Positions 56,942-64,000 of a DNA stretch of 64,000 bases are shown here, piece by piece. A model generated the notes under the pieces. The model worked only from the letters and a program-made list of their open reading frames with translations. It ran no database searches and was not told the DNA's origin. Position numbers and translations under genes: made by a program. How positions within the stretch are numbered: position 1 is the first letter of the stretch; the number at the start of each line of letters is the position of its first letter. Origin of the DNA: Phocicoccus pinnipedialis (GTDB lineage: Bacteria; Bacillota; Bacilli; Staphylococcales; Salinicoccaceae); contig NZ_CAJEWB010000005.1 in assembly GCF_903994035.1 (NCBI RefSeq), forward strand, positions 158,407 to 222,406, read 5' to 3'.

Positions 56942-58255
56942 ATGACTGGATATAAAAAGAAATATCAACCTAAAACTATAGAAGAACGTCGTGAAGAAGT
57001 TCAACAACTAACACTAAAAGCAAAGAGAGAATTAGAAAGATCAGTTAAAAAGCCAAAAGATTTAGTAGAATATTTAGAGTTTATGTCAAAGTTTTATAAG
57101 TATAGCTATAAGAATCAAACTTTAATACGCTCACAGTATAGTGGTGCATTTGGTGCTGTAAAATCAGCAAAAGGATGGAATAAAGACGATAATTTATATA
57201 TCAGAAAAGGTCAAAAAGCAATTAAAATTTTTGCACCAACACAGTATGATATATATAAAATAAATGGAAAAGAATTAAGTTTTGGTCAGTTATCAAAAGA
57301 AATGCAAAAAAAAGCTAAAGCAAAAGAATTAGATCAATTTAAGGAAGAGAAACGAGGATTTTTTTTAGTTCCTATATTTGATATAACTCAAACAACAGCA
57401 AAACCAGAACAATATCCAGATTTTTATCCTAATAAGCCAATAAATTTTGTGTACAAAGGCGATAACATTAAAGCACTTGATGAAGCTACAAAATTATATA
57501 TTGAGAGCAATGAAATTGATTATATCGAAGGTGCAACGTTAGATAGTGCTGCTCGTGGAGAATACTCAACTAATGTATTGACTGGTGAAGCAAAGATAAA
57601 GATAAGCGACAATGCTACTGAAACTGAAAAATTAAAAGTGGCATTTCATGAACTCGGACATTATCTTTTACACACTACCGGTAAAGGAACATCTTTATCT
57701 TCCAAAGAAGCAGAAGCAGAAGCAGAAATGACTGCATATGTAGTTTCTACTTATTATCAGTTAGATACTAAAGATTATTCAATGGACTATGTTAATTCAT
57801 GGACACAACATTTAAGTAATGTGGAAGAGAAAGAATTGGATGACATTTTTTCTAATGTACAAAGAGCAAGCAGACAGATTATTGAAGGTATTGATCATCA
57901 ATTAGAACAAATTTCTGAAAAAGAACGTTCACAAGAACGATTTATAGTTAAAGGACTAGATAAGGATTTAAAAGCACAAGAACGTACCTTAGATCAAGCT
58001 AACTATGATAGAAATTTCCAGAAAGAAAAGTCATTTGAAATATATGAGCTGTATGATCGAGAAAAAGAAACATCAGTGTTTGTGACTAAAGAAGCAGTAG
58101 AAGAAAGTCTAAAACAAAATTCAGATAAAGATTTTAAAAGCAATTTAATTGATGCAACGAAAAAATATGGAGATGAAAAAGCAAAAGATTTTATTAACGA
58201 ATTAGATCCAAATCCTAAACAAAGTAAACAGCAATCTAGTTTAGAACGGGAATGA
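56942..58255 (+). CDS. ArdC-like antirestriction protein with zincin metallopeptidase domain
   Basis: 437 residues. N-terminal ArdC_N-type ssDNA-binding domain (about 30-150; LEFMSKFYKYSYKNQTLIRSQ and FGAVKSAKGWNK). Then a zinc metallopeptidase domain (about 180-275) with HELGH (H236, E237, H240) and the downstream Glu in SKEAEAEAEMTAYVV, the ImmA/DUF955-like zincin site. Charged C-terminus. ArdC on IncW plasmids protects incoming ssDNA from restriction; the metal site is needed. Located among transfer genes, consistent with that role. Well separated transcription unit after a terminator. Confidence 0.85.
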   Translation: MTGYKKKYQPKTIEERREEVQQLTLKAKRELERSVKKPKDLVEYLEFMSKFYKYSYKNQTLIRSQYSGAFGAVKSAKGWNKDDNLYIRKGQKAIKIFAPTQYDIYKINGKELSFGQLSKEMQKKAKAKELDQFKEEKRGFFLVPIFDITQTTAKPEQYPDFYPNKPINFVYKGDNIKALDEATKLYIESNEIDYIEGATLDSAARGEYSTNVLTGEAKIKISDNATETEKLKVAFHELGHYLLHTTGKGTSLSSKEAEAEAEMTAYVVSTYYQLDTKDYSMDYVNSWTQHLSNVEEKELDDIFSNVQRASRQIIEGIDHQLEQISEKERSQERFIVKGLDKDLKAQERTLDQANYDRNFQKEKSFEIYELYDREKETSVFVTKEAVEESLKQNSDKDFKSNLIDATKKYGDEKAKDFINELDPNPKQSKQQSSLERE

Positions 58256-58278
58256 GTTCAAAGAATAATAGAGTAAAT

Positions 58279-58308
58279 TTGCTTCTGTTGAATATAGGAT
58301 GTTATAAT
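58279..58308 (+). promoter_or_regulatory. promoter of the antitoxin RNA
   Basis: TTGCTT (58279-58284), 18-bp spacer, TATAAT (58303-58308). It drives transcription toward a strong terminator only about 70 nt downstream, which defines a small RNA. Confidence 0.65.
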
Positions 58309-58314
58309 ATAGCT

Positions 58315-58380
58315 AACAAACAATGTGTTATACATGAAACACCTAACCCCCAATCTATGCCAGTAGATTGGGGGTTTTTT
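58315..58380 (+). ncRNA. probable antitoxin RNA of an Fst-type type I TA locus
   Basis: Begins about 7 nt past the -10 box and ends at the terminator 58345-58380. Contains GTGTTATACATGAAACACCT (58325-58344), nearly identical in the same DNA strand to GTGTTAAACATG...CACCT at the toxin start (58485-58505), so the RNA is antisense to the toxin ribosome site and start codon. This is the direct-repeat logic of the pAD1 par locus, with convergent RNAs. Confidence 0.7.
58345..58380. terminator. shared strong terminator of the TA locus
   Basis: AACCCCCAATCTA and TAGATTGGGGGTT form a perfect 13-bp stem with a 6-nt loop and a T-run. Because both RNAs converge on it, it likely ends both. Confidence 0.92.
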
Positions 58381-58405
58381 GGTGTATTGGTATCTCCAAG
58401 CGAGA

Positions 58406-58495
58406 TTAATCTCTATCTAACCAATATTTAAATAGAGATATAATAACACCTACAATAATTGGTGCTATTAAAAACTCAAACAACGTGTTAAACAT
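58406..58495 (-). CDS. Fst-family type I toxin peptide, 29 residues
   Basis: ATG behind AGGAGGTGAAA on the minus strand. The peptide has FLIAPIIVGVIISLF, a single membrane helix, then KYWLDRD. This fits the Fst/Ldr family pattern (LFxxxIAPxxVGxxxxLFxxWL then R/D/N), whose members insert into the membrane and damage it. The mRNA has 5'-UTR TATCTCCAAGC and 3'-UTR GCTTGGAGATA (DNA 58391-58401 and 58532-58542), which can pair and close the transcript. Located between ardC and topB. Confidence 0.8.
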   Translation of the reverse strand: MFNTLFEFLIAPIIVGVIISLFKYWLDRD

Positions 58496-58624
58496 GATTT
58501 CACCTCCTTCTATGCTATATGCACAGAAGTGGCTTGGAGATAAAGTAATTATAACAATAAAATAAATATAGATTGAGAATAGAATTACGTTCTATTCTCT
58601 TTTTTTTGGAAAGAAGGAATAACA

Positions 58625-60781
58625 ATGACAACAGTAATTATTGCCGAAAAACCATCACAAGCTAAAGCATATGCAGAAGCATTTTCAATTAAAAATCGAA
58701 CTAAAACATATATTGAACTTGAGCCATGTTCAACATTTAAGTCAGGTGCATATCTTACATGGGGAATTGGTCACTTAGTTCAATTAAAGAAACCACAAGA
58801 ATATCAAAATCCAACGAACACATGGGATTTAAATAACTTACCGTTTATCCCAGAACGATTTGAATTTGAAGTGGATCCAAAGAAGAAAGCACAATTCAAC
58901 TCTGTAAAATCGTTATGTCAAAAAGCAGATATTATTATTAATGGATGTGACGTCGATAGAGAGGGGAGTAATATCTTTTATTTAATTTTGGAACATGCAG
59001 GTATTAAAAACAAAACAATAAAAAGGCTATGGATTAATTCATTAGAAAAAGAAGAGATTTTTAAAGGATTTAATCAACTTAAAGATAGCTCTATGGACTA
59101 TCTGATGTACCAAGAAGCGAAAGCACGTATGATGAGTGATTATCTGATCGGCATGAATTTAAGCCCTTTATATACATTGCACATACAAAAAGCAATGAAC
59201 ATTTCTACTCCGTTTGGTGTAGGACGTGTACAAACCCCTACTTTATATATGATTTATAAGAGAGAACTAGAAATAGAACAATTTAAACCAGAAAAATTCT
59301 ATGAAATTCATGGTGACTTTAATAAAGATGAACATACCTTTACAGCTAAGATGAAAATTAAAGATACAGATCACGATAAAATTACAGATATATTTAATGA
59401 AATTAAAGATGCACATACAGCTAACGTATCAAATATTGAAGTAGTAGAGAAATCACAATCATCTCCACAACTTCATTCTCTAAGTACACTACAAACAACA
59501 GCGAACAAAAGATGGAAATATAGTCCAAAGAAAACACTACAAATCATGCAGAAACTTTATGAAGCTAAATTAGTAACTTATCCAAGAACAGACACACAAT
59601 ATATCACAGAACAAGAACATCAATATTTAGTGAATCATTTAGATCATTATCTTACGATTAGTGATTTAAATGCATCTGAATTTACACAGAGGGATGCTAA
59701 AAAACGATATGTGAATAATTCAAAAGTACAAGAACACTATGCAATTATTCTAACTAAACAAGTTAATAAAAATCAGATTGAATCACTATCACAAGATGAA
59801 CAAAACATATTTTTTGAAATATATAATACGACACTTGCTATGTTTATGGACGATTACAAGTATGAAGAAACTAAAGTGATACTTACTGTTGCTGAATCAC
59901 ATGATTTTTTTGCTACTGGTCGTGTAGACCGTTCACTCGGATGGAAGAATATCTATGCTAAGCAAGAAAAAACAGATGAAGAAAAACAAACTAAGTTACC
60001 AATGCTGGATGAAGGAGAAGAAATATCAGTAAAACCATATATACATGAAGGTATGACACAAGCCCCTAAACCATATACAGAAGGACAATTAATCACTGTA
60101 ATGAAAACATGTGGTAAGTATTCAGAAAATCCAGAAGATGCTGAGATACTAAAAGAAGTTGAAGGTATAGGTACGGAAGCGACACGTGCTGATGTCGTAG
60201 AAAAGCTAAAACAACATGAATATATTACTGTATCAAAAAATAAAGTATCTATTACAGAAAAAGGACGTATTCTATGTCAAGCCGTTACGAACACATTATT
60301 ATCTAGTTCAGACATGACAGCAAAATGGGAAAAATCATTAAAGGGGATCACTGATAAGAAACAAACGTTAGATGGTTTTCTTGATAACACAAAACGCTAC
60401 ATTACTCATCAGATAAGTAATGTAAATAAAGAACTGGTAGAGAATGGTATTTTAGATGAAACTGGTAAATCTAAGATTGCGTTAAGTAATGAATCTGAAT
60501 ATGGTCAATGTCCTAAATGTGGAAATCATGATATAAAACAAATCACATCAAAGTATGGAAAAATGTATGTTTGTGAAGATCGTGATTGTGGGTTTGTAAT
60601 CTATGGTAAAGTAGTGGGCAAAAATTTATCAGATTCACTTGTTAAAGAACTCATAGAAAACAAACGAACAAAACAAAAAGTTAAAGGTTTTAAATCAAAG
60701 GCAGGGAAAACATTTGATGCGTATTTAAAACTAGATGAAGAATACAAAGTAGTTTTAGACTTTAAGAAAGAAGGGGTATGA
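58625..60781 (+). CDS. topB: DNA topoisomerase III, type IA
   Basis: 718 residues. TOPRIM domain at the start (VIIAEKPSQAKAYAEAF, and D109-x-D111-x-E113 in GCDVDREG), core domains with catalytic Tyr319 (LVTYPRTDTQY), and a C-terminal zinc finger with CPKC and CEDRDC near residues 626-650. Plasmid and ICE-borne TopB acts in conjugative DNA processing or replication (as TraI of pSK41-type and pIP501-type systems). Longer and more AT-rich than a chromosomal copy would be. RBS AGAAGGAATAAC. Confidence 0.93.
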   Translation: MTTVIIAEKPSQAKAYAEAFSIKNRTKTYIELEPCSTFKSGAYLTWGIGHLVQLKKPQEYQNPTNTWDLNNLPFIPERFEFEVDPKKKAQFNSVKSLCQKADIIINGCDVDREGSNIFYLILEHAGIKNKTIKRLWINSLEKEEIFKGFNQLKDSSMDYLMYQEAKARMMSDYLIGMNLSPLYTLHIQKAMNISTPFGVGRVQTPTLYMIYKRELEIEQFKPEKFYEIHGDFNKDEHTFTAKMKIKDTDHDKITDIFNEIKDAHTANVSNIEVVEKSQSSPQLHSLSTLQTTANKRWKYSPKKTLQIMQKLYEAKLVTYPRTDTQYITEQEHQYLVNHLDHYLTISDLNASEFTQRDAKKRYVNNSKVQEHYAIILTKQVNKNQIESLSQDEQNIFFEIYNTTLAMFMDDYKYEETKVILTVAESHDFFATGRVDRSLGWKNIYAKQEKTDEEKQTKLPMLDEGEEISVKPYIHEGMTQAPKPYTEGQLITVMKTCGKYSENPEDAEILKEVEGIGTEATRADVVEKLKQHEYITVSKNKVSITEKGRILCQAVTNTLLSSSDMTAKWEKSLKGITDKKQTLDGFLDNTKRYITHQISNVNKELVENGILDETGKSKIALSNESEYGQCPKCGNHDIKQITSKYGKMYVCEDRDCGFVIYGKVVGKNLSDSLVKELIENKRTKQKVKGFKSKAGKTFDAYLKLDEEYKVVLDFKKEGV

Positions 60782-60782
60782 T

Positions 60783-61580
60783 GTGAGCTTTAATGACTAT
60801 ATGAATCAAATAGAAAAAAAGAGAAAAAAACGTAGATTAATCAGCCTAGTTATTATATTTATGTTATTACCTGCGATTGCACTGTTACTCTACCAACCAT
60901 ATCAATTCTATATTAAAGATCCATTGACGATTAAACATGCAAATGCAGATGCAAACACATATGATGCAACTCAAATCGAACAAAATGAAGCATGGATTGA
61001 TTCTCTTACAAACGATAGTGATGTAGATGAGATTAAAGAAAATCATCCAAATTTATATGAAGATACAGGTATCACATATGATTGGAACGCTGTTAGACTG
61101 ATTGATCGTATACCAAGTGATGCAACAATCAATAAACGCTTATATAGAGGTCAGTTATTTATACCTGCATTAGAAATGAATGTACCGATTGTTGAAGGAG
61201 TAAGTAACGAGAATTTATATACTGGTGCAAGTACAATGAAGCCGAACATGAAACTCGGTAAAGGAAACTATGCATTAGCAGGACATTTAATGCCTGATCC
61301 TAACACTCTTTTTTCTCCCTTGAAACGTGCTGAACATGGGATGAAGATATATACAACAGATAAAAATTATGTTTATGTATATGAAATAAAACAAATTGAG
61401 TATGTTGCACCAACAGAAATTCAATGGGTCGAGGATGTTGAAGGTGAAACATTAATTACACTTGTAACATGTGGAACATTAGACGGAAAAAGTCGAATTA
61501 TTGTACAAGGTAGTTTTGTTGAAAAGTTAGATGTTAATGAATTAGATACACAATTATATGAAAGCTATATTGCAAACTAG
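60783..61580 (+). CDS. sortase, class A-like
   Basis: 265 residues, GTG start 1 nt after the topB stop. Basic N-terminus and one membrane helix (about 19-37), then an extracellular domain with His168 (ALAGHLMP), Cys230 (TLVTC) and Arg238 (GKSRIIVQG): the sortase His-Cys-Arg triad. Cuts a sorting signal and attaches the protein to the wall or to pili. Sortase-like genes occur in Gram-positive conjugation modules; the substrate is presumably a surface protein encoded beyond the window. Confidence 0.88.
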   Translation: MSFNDYMNQIEKKRKKRRLISLVIIFMLLPAIALLLYQPYQFYIKDPLTIKHANADANTYDATQIEQNEAWIDSLTNDSDVDEIKENHPNLYEDTGITYDWNAVRLIDRIPSDATINKRLYRGQLFIPALEMNVPIVEGVSNENLYTGASTMKPNMKLGKGNYALAGHLMPDPNTLFSPLKRAEHGMKIYTTDKNYVYVYEIKQIEYVAPTEIQWVEDVEGETLITLVTCGTLDGKSRIIVQGSFVEKLDVNELDTQLYESYIAN

Positions 61581-61609
61581 CATATCTATATTGATGTGCT
61601 AGTTTTTTT
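61574..61609 (+). terminator. intrinsic terminator after sortase gene
   Basis: AAACTAGCA and TGCTAGTTT pair with a 14-nt loop and T-run; overlaps the sortase stop codon. Confidence 0.82.
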
Positions 61610-61628
61610 ATATTTAAGGAGAGATATT

Positions 61629-62702
61629 ATGGATAAGAGTATTTTTGATAAAGCAGGGATGCTTAAAAAAGAAGCGATTGAACATGCAAAAACAGTAAGT
61701 ATTGTGGAATATTTAGAAAGTGAGGGTTATGTACTACAAAAACAAGGGGATTACTACCGTATGCAAGATCATGACAGTTTAGTCATCAATGCACAAAAGA
61801 ATGTGTATAAATGGAATTCAAGAGGATCAGGTGGTACTGTACTGCAACTACTCCAAGAAAAAGAATTGTTTAATATGAATTTTAGAGAAGCAGTTATTGA
61901 ATTAAACAAACCTAAAAATAACCGTATTAGAAGCGAACAAGGGATGAATTTTAAAGAGATAAAGACTAAAGAGCCTTATGCTTTCCCTTATGACAGAATG
62001 AAAGAAGATACGACTAAAGTAAGAGATTATCTTGTAGAAGATCGAAAAATAGACCCAGACCTTGTAGATACATTGCTATCTAAAGGTTTAATACGACAAG
62101 ATAAAAATAACAATGCTGTATATCCATGGATTAGTAAAGGAACAATCGTTGGACATAATGCCGAAGGCAGTTATGTAAAAGAGGGTAGTGAGAGATTTAA
62201 ATTCATTGCATCAGGTGGAGATACCAACCAAGCATTCTCATTCCAAACCAATAATGGAAAACTAGATAAGATTTTCTTTTTTGAGGGAGAAGCTGATGCC
62301 CTTAGTTATGCCACATTAAATGGTTTAGAGCCTAATAGTAAGTATGTATCCATGCGTGGTGTGAATAACGACCAAGTCATTGCGCATCAACTAGGCAATG
62401 AATTTAAATCACATAAAGAGATACCAACGCTAGTGTACTGTGTAGACAACGATCAAGCAGGGTTAGAATTTATTCAGCGAAGATTGGAGAATCCATTTGT
62501 GCATCATGAATTAGGAGAAGTACCTATGTATTTTGATATACCTTCAAAATCAGAACATGTGAAAGATTGGAATGATGTATTAATTAAAAGAGAAGGACAA
62601 ATGTTATCTGATATTGAAAAAACACAACCACTATCAAAGACATCTATAAAGTCATTACTAGAAGGTTCAAAACAAAAATCAAATGAATATGAAATGGATT
62701 AG
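61629..62702 (+). CDS. TOPRIM/DUF3991 primase-like protein
   Basis: 357 residues from ATG behind AAGGAGAG; a longer frame starts inside the terminator. Residues 40-95 carry the DUF3991 block (YRMQDHDSLVINAQKNVYKWNSRGSGG), and residues 195-285 a TOPRIM fold (FFFEGEADALSYATL and LVYCVDNDQAGLEF). Such proteins are plasmid-type primases or DNA-binding partners of conjugation. It could supply the primase that the VirE-type helicase lacks (inference). Confidence 0.82.
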   Translation: MDKSIFDKAGMLKKEAIEHAKTVSIVEYLESEGYVLQKQGDYYRMQDHDSLVINAQKNVYKWNSRGSGGTVLQLLQEKELFNMNFREAVIELNKPKNNRIRSEQGMNFKEIKTKEPYAFPYDRMKEDTTKVRDYLVEDRKIDPDLVDTLLSKGLIRQDKNNNAVYPWISKGTIVGHNAEGSYVKEGSERFKFIASGGDTNQAFSFQTNNGKLDKIFFFEGEADALSYATLNGLEPNSKYVSMRGVNNDQVIAHQLGNEFKSHKEIPTLVYCVDNDQAGLEFIQRRLENPFVHHELGEVPMYFDIPSKSEHVKDWNDVLIKREGQMLSDIEKTQPLSKTSIKSLLEGSKQKSNEYEMD

Positions 62703-62934
62703 GGGATTTTATAACAGGAAAAACTCATTCGGGTAGTCGATGATTAATAGGAATGTATATAGAAAAAATTGTAATTAGTTTAGATTTACACCATACAAAG
62801 TAAGTGTTTTATAACACATGTGATTTATCTTTATATAAAAAACAACAGAAAAAATGGTCTTCATTATTAACAGAAAATTCTGTCTTGTAAGCGAACACAT
62901 TATGTGGTATGCTCTTTAAAAGGGGGTTTTTAAT
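62703..62934 (+). promoter_or_regulatory. gap with promoter for the small peptide gene
   Basis: No gene is visible in these 232 bases. Near the end are TTGTAA (62885-62890), 17-bp spacer and TATGCT (62908-62913), a moderate sigma-A promoter, followed by the AAAAGGGGG ribosome site of the peptide. Confidence 0.6.
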
Positions 62935-63171
62935 ATGAATAAGTTCAATACGCTGGTACAAGATTTACAAGGAGATTACTCAAAAATTGCATCTTATTTA
63001 TCAAACCCAGAAGAATTTCTAAAAAGTTATGATTTATCTGAAGCAGAATATAATGCTTTGCTATCAAAAGATTTTGATTCATTAGCTACATTAACTTCAG
63101 ATAATGAACTTGCAGCAGGAGTAATGTCTGCTCCTTGGATGCACTCGCAAAGATGTACAGTTAAACCTTAA
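62935..63171 (+). CDS. 78-residue peptide, candidate RiPP precursor
   Basis: Residues 1-55 form an acidic, helical leader-like part (FNTLVQDLQGDYSKIASYLS, then YDLSEAEYNALLSKDFDSL, typical of the helical leader of LigA-type RiPP precursors). The C-terminal 20 residues hold GVMSAPWM, HSQRC and TVKP, with one Cys (74), Trp68 and two Ser. Single-gene transcript with a strong promoter and RBS and a terminator after it. The leader resemblance is a judgement by eye, no known family is recognised; a small regulatory or structural protein is possible. Confidence 0.45.
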   Translation: MNKFNTLVQDLQGDYSKIASYLSNPEEFLKSYDLSEAEYNALLSKDFDSLATLTSDNELAAGVMSAPWMHSQRCTVKP

Positions 63172-63182
63172 AATGATGTTAT

Positions 63183-63222
63183 AAAGCTTACTTTCTTTGT
63201 AGATAGTAAGCTTTAATTTTTT
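63183..63222 (+). terminator. terminator after the small peptide gene
   Basis: AAAGCTTAC and GTAAGCTTT with a 14-nt loop, then AATTTTTT. It lies between the peptide gene and the next frame, typical for partial readthrough in precursor-plus-enzyme operons. Confidence 0.85.
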
Positions 63223-63241
63223 AGAAAAGAAGTGATTATAT

Positions 63242-64000
63242 TTGTATGAAGAAGATTTTTTATTAAATGTAAGCAAGAATTTAGAATATTTTTGCTATCT
63301 AAAAAAAAGAAACAAATAGTATTTTAGAAGTGAAAAATAGTAAGAATAAATTATTATACAAAAAACAGTTCGATAATGTGAAGTCTTTAAATTGGATAAA
63401 TGATAGTATTCTAGTACAGTGTTCAAAAAATAGTTACGTTATAGAATGGAAAAAAGACTATATTAAAAGAATTGATAATTGTGCATACATAATTAACGAA
63501 GTTTGCAGAGTGGTAAGTAAAGAATCAGTAATTATTGAAGTGATAGAACACGGAAAATATTTTTATTATCTTTATAATTATTGTGAAAATTATCTAACTT
63601 TATTAGCCATAGCTAATTTGAATTATAGCTCAATAAAAGCAATAAAAAGCGAGAATAAACATATTAAAAAAATCTTGAAAAATAAAGTGAATAAAAGAGA
63701 TTTGAGATTTAGAAACTATACTTTAAAAAACGAATATTATTTTTTACATGAAAGCAAATGGTATTTAAATGATACTTTATTAGCCGATACATTATTTATT
63801 GATAAGTGTTTTCTTTTAAAAAATGGTTTTGTTATGAGTATAAATAATTTTCATATGCCATCTAGAGTGCTTTATCATTCGTATAATGACATAGAAACAT
63901 TTTCTTCCATTGAAGATAATAAAATAAAGTTTAAGCATAGTTATTTATTAGATAACAAACTTCCAACTTACTTTTATCATGATAATAAAAATGAAAATAC
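63242..64000 (+). CDS. large protein of unknown family, frame broken at a poly-A tract, runs off window
   Basis: TTG behind AGAAGTGA opens 25 codons (LYEEDFLLNVSKNLEYFCYLKK) that stop at 63317-63319 just after an A8 run (63301-63308). A second frame, open from 63303 to the window end (about 230 codons), continues the protein as ETNSILEVKNSKNKLLYKKQ. Removing one A joins both without a stop. Content is beta-rich with repeated Y/F/W-containing strands; the last visible piece LLDNKLPTYFYHDNKNENT recalls the junction of a propeller with a hydrolase in prolyl oligopeptidases, but this is weak. No start codon with RBS is seen for the second part alone (a GTG at 63330 is the best). Confidence 0.4.

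Overview
The window looks like a chromosomal segment of a low-GC Bacillota of the family Staphylococcaceae. The supporting signs are a FemX/FmhB-type peptidoglycan peptidyltransferase, a SagB-type glucosaminidase, malate:quinone oxidoreductase, a PopT-type DUF368 flippase, and one unbroken S10-spc-alpha ribosomal cluster followed by ecfA1A2T-truA-rplM-rpsI, an order typical of this family. Protein sequences are staphylococcal in flavour but not identical to any Staphylococcus aureus protein I recall, so a related genus is possible (inference only).

Layout. 1-16 kb: two tandem amino-acid permeases (the first cut by the window edge), an RsmJ-like methyltransferase, a perfect ParB-binding parS site, a CueP-type copper lipoprotein with UspA and SulP genes, PhnA, a DUF1801 gene with an apparent frameshift, DegV, NhaC, isoaspartyl dipeptidase, DoxX-like, YeiH, YtoQ, HAD hydrolase, PH-domain protein and mqo. 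16-20 kb: a MerR-HTH/coiled-coil protein, then the aromatic amino acid region with tyrA divergent from aroF-aroQ. A 300-nt leader ahead of aroF contains a 20-codon peptide rich in Phe and Tyr codons and a series of mutually exclusive hairpins ending in an intrinsic terminator. 20-31.8 kb: sagB, fdhD, an oxalate/formate-type MFS transporter, NptA, popT, femX, a small membrane-protein/MFS operon, a PepSY lipoprotein and an NCS2 purine permease. 31.8-50.2 kb: ribosomal proteins, secY, adk, infA, rpoA, the ECF transporter energy-coupling module and truA, with structured leaders before rpsJ, infA, ecfA1 and rplM.

50.25 kb to the end: a mobile element, visibly more AT-rich, inserted at the 3' end of rpsI. 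In order it has a tyrosine integrase, an XRE repressor facing an excisionase-like gene across a palindromic operator, a VirE-type helicase, a region dense in inverted repeats (candidate oriT/origin), two small DNA-binding accessory proteins, a MobP-type relaxase, an ArdC-like antirestriction protein, an Fst-family type I toxin-antitoxin pair, topoisomerase III, a sortase and a TOPRIM/DUF3991 protein. This is the left part of an integrative conjugative or mobilisable element; the right end lies outside the window. At the edge is a possible cargo operon: a 78-residue peptide that looks like a RiPP precursor, a leaky terminator, and a long gene with a poly-A frameshift that runs off the window.

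The strongest candidates for something little described are the Phe/Tyr leader-peptide attenuator of aroF-aroQ and the putative peptide cargo of the element. The Fst-like toxin-antitoxin locus and the inverted-repeat region before the mobilisation genes come next.
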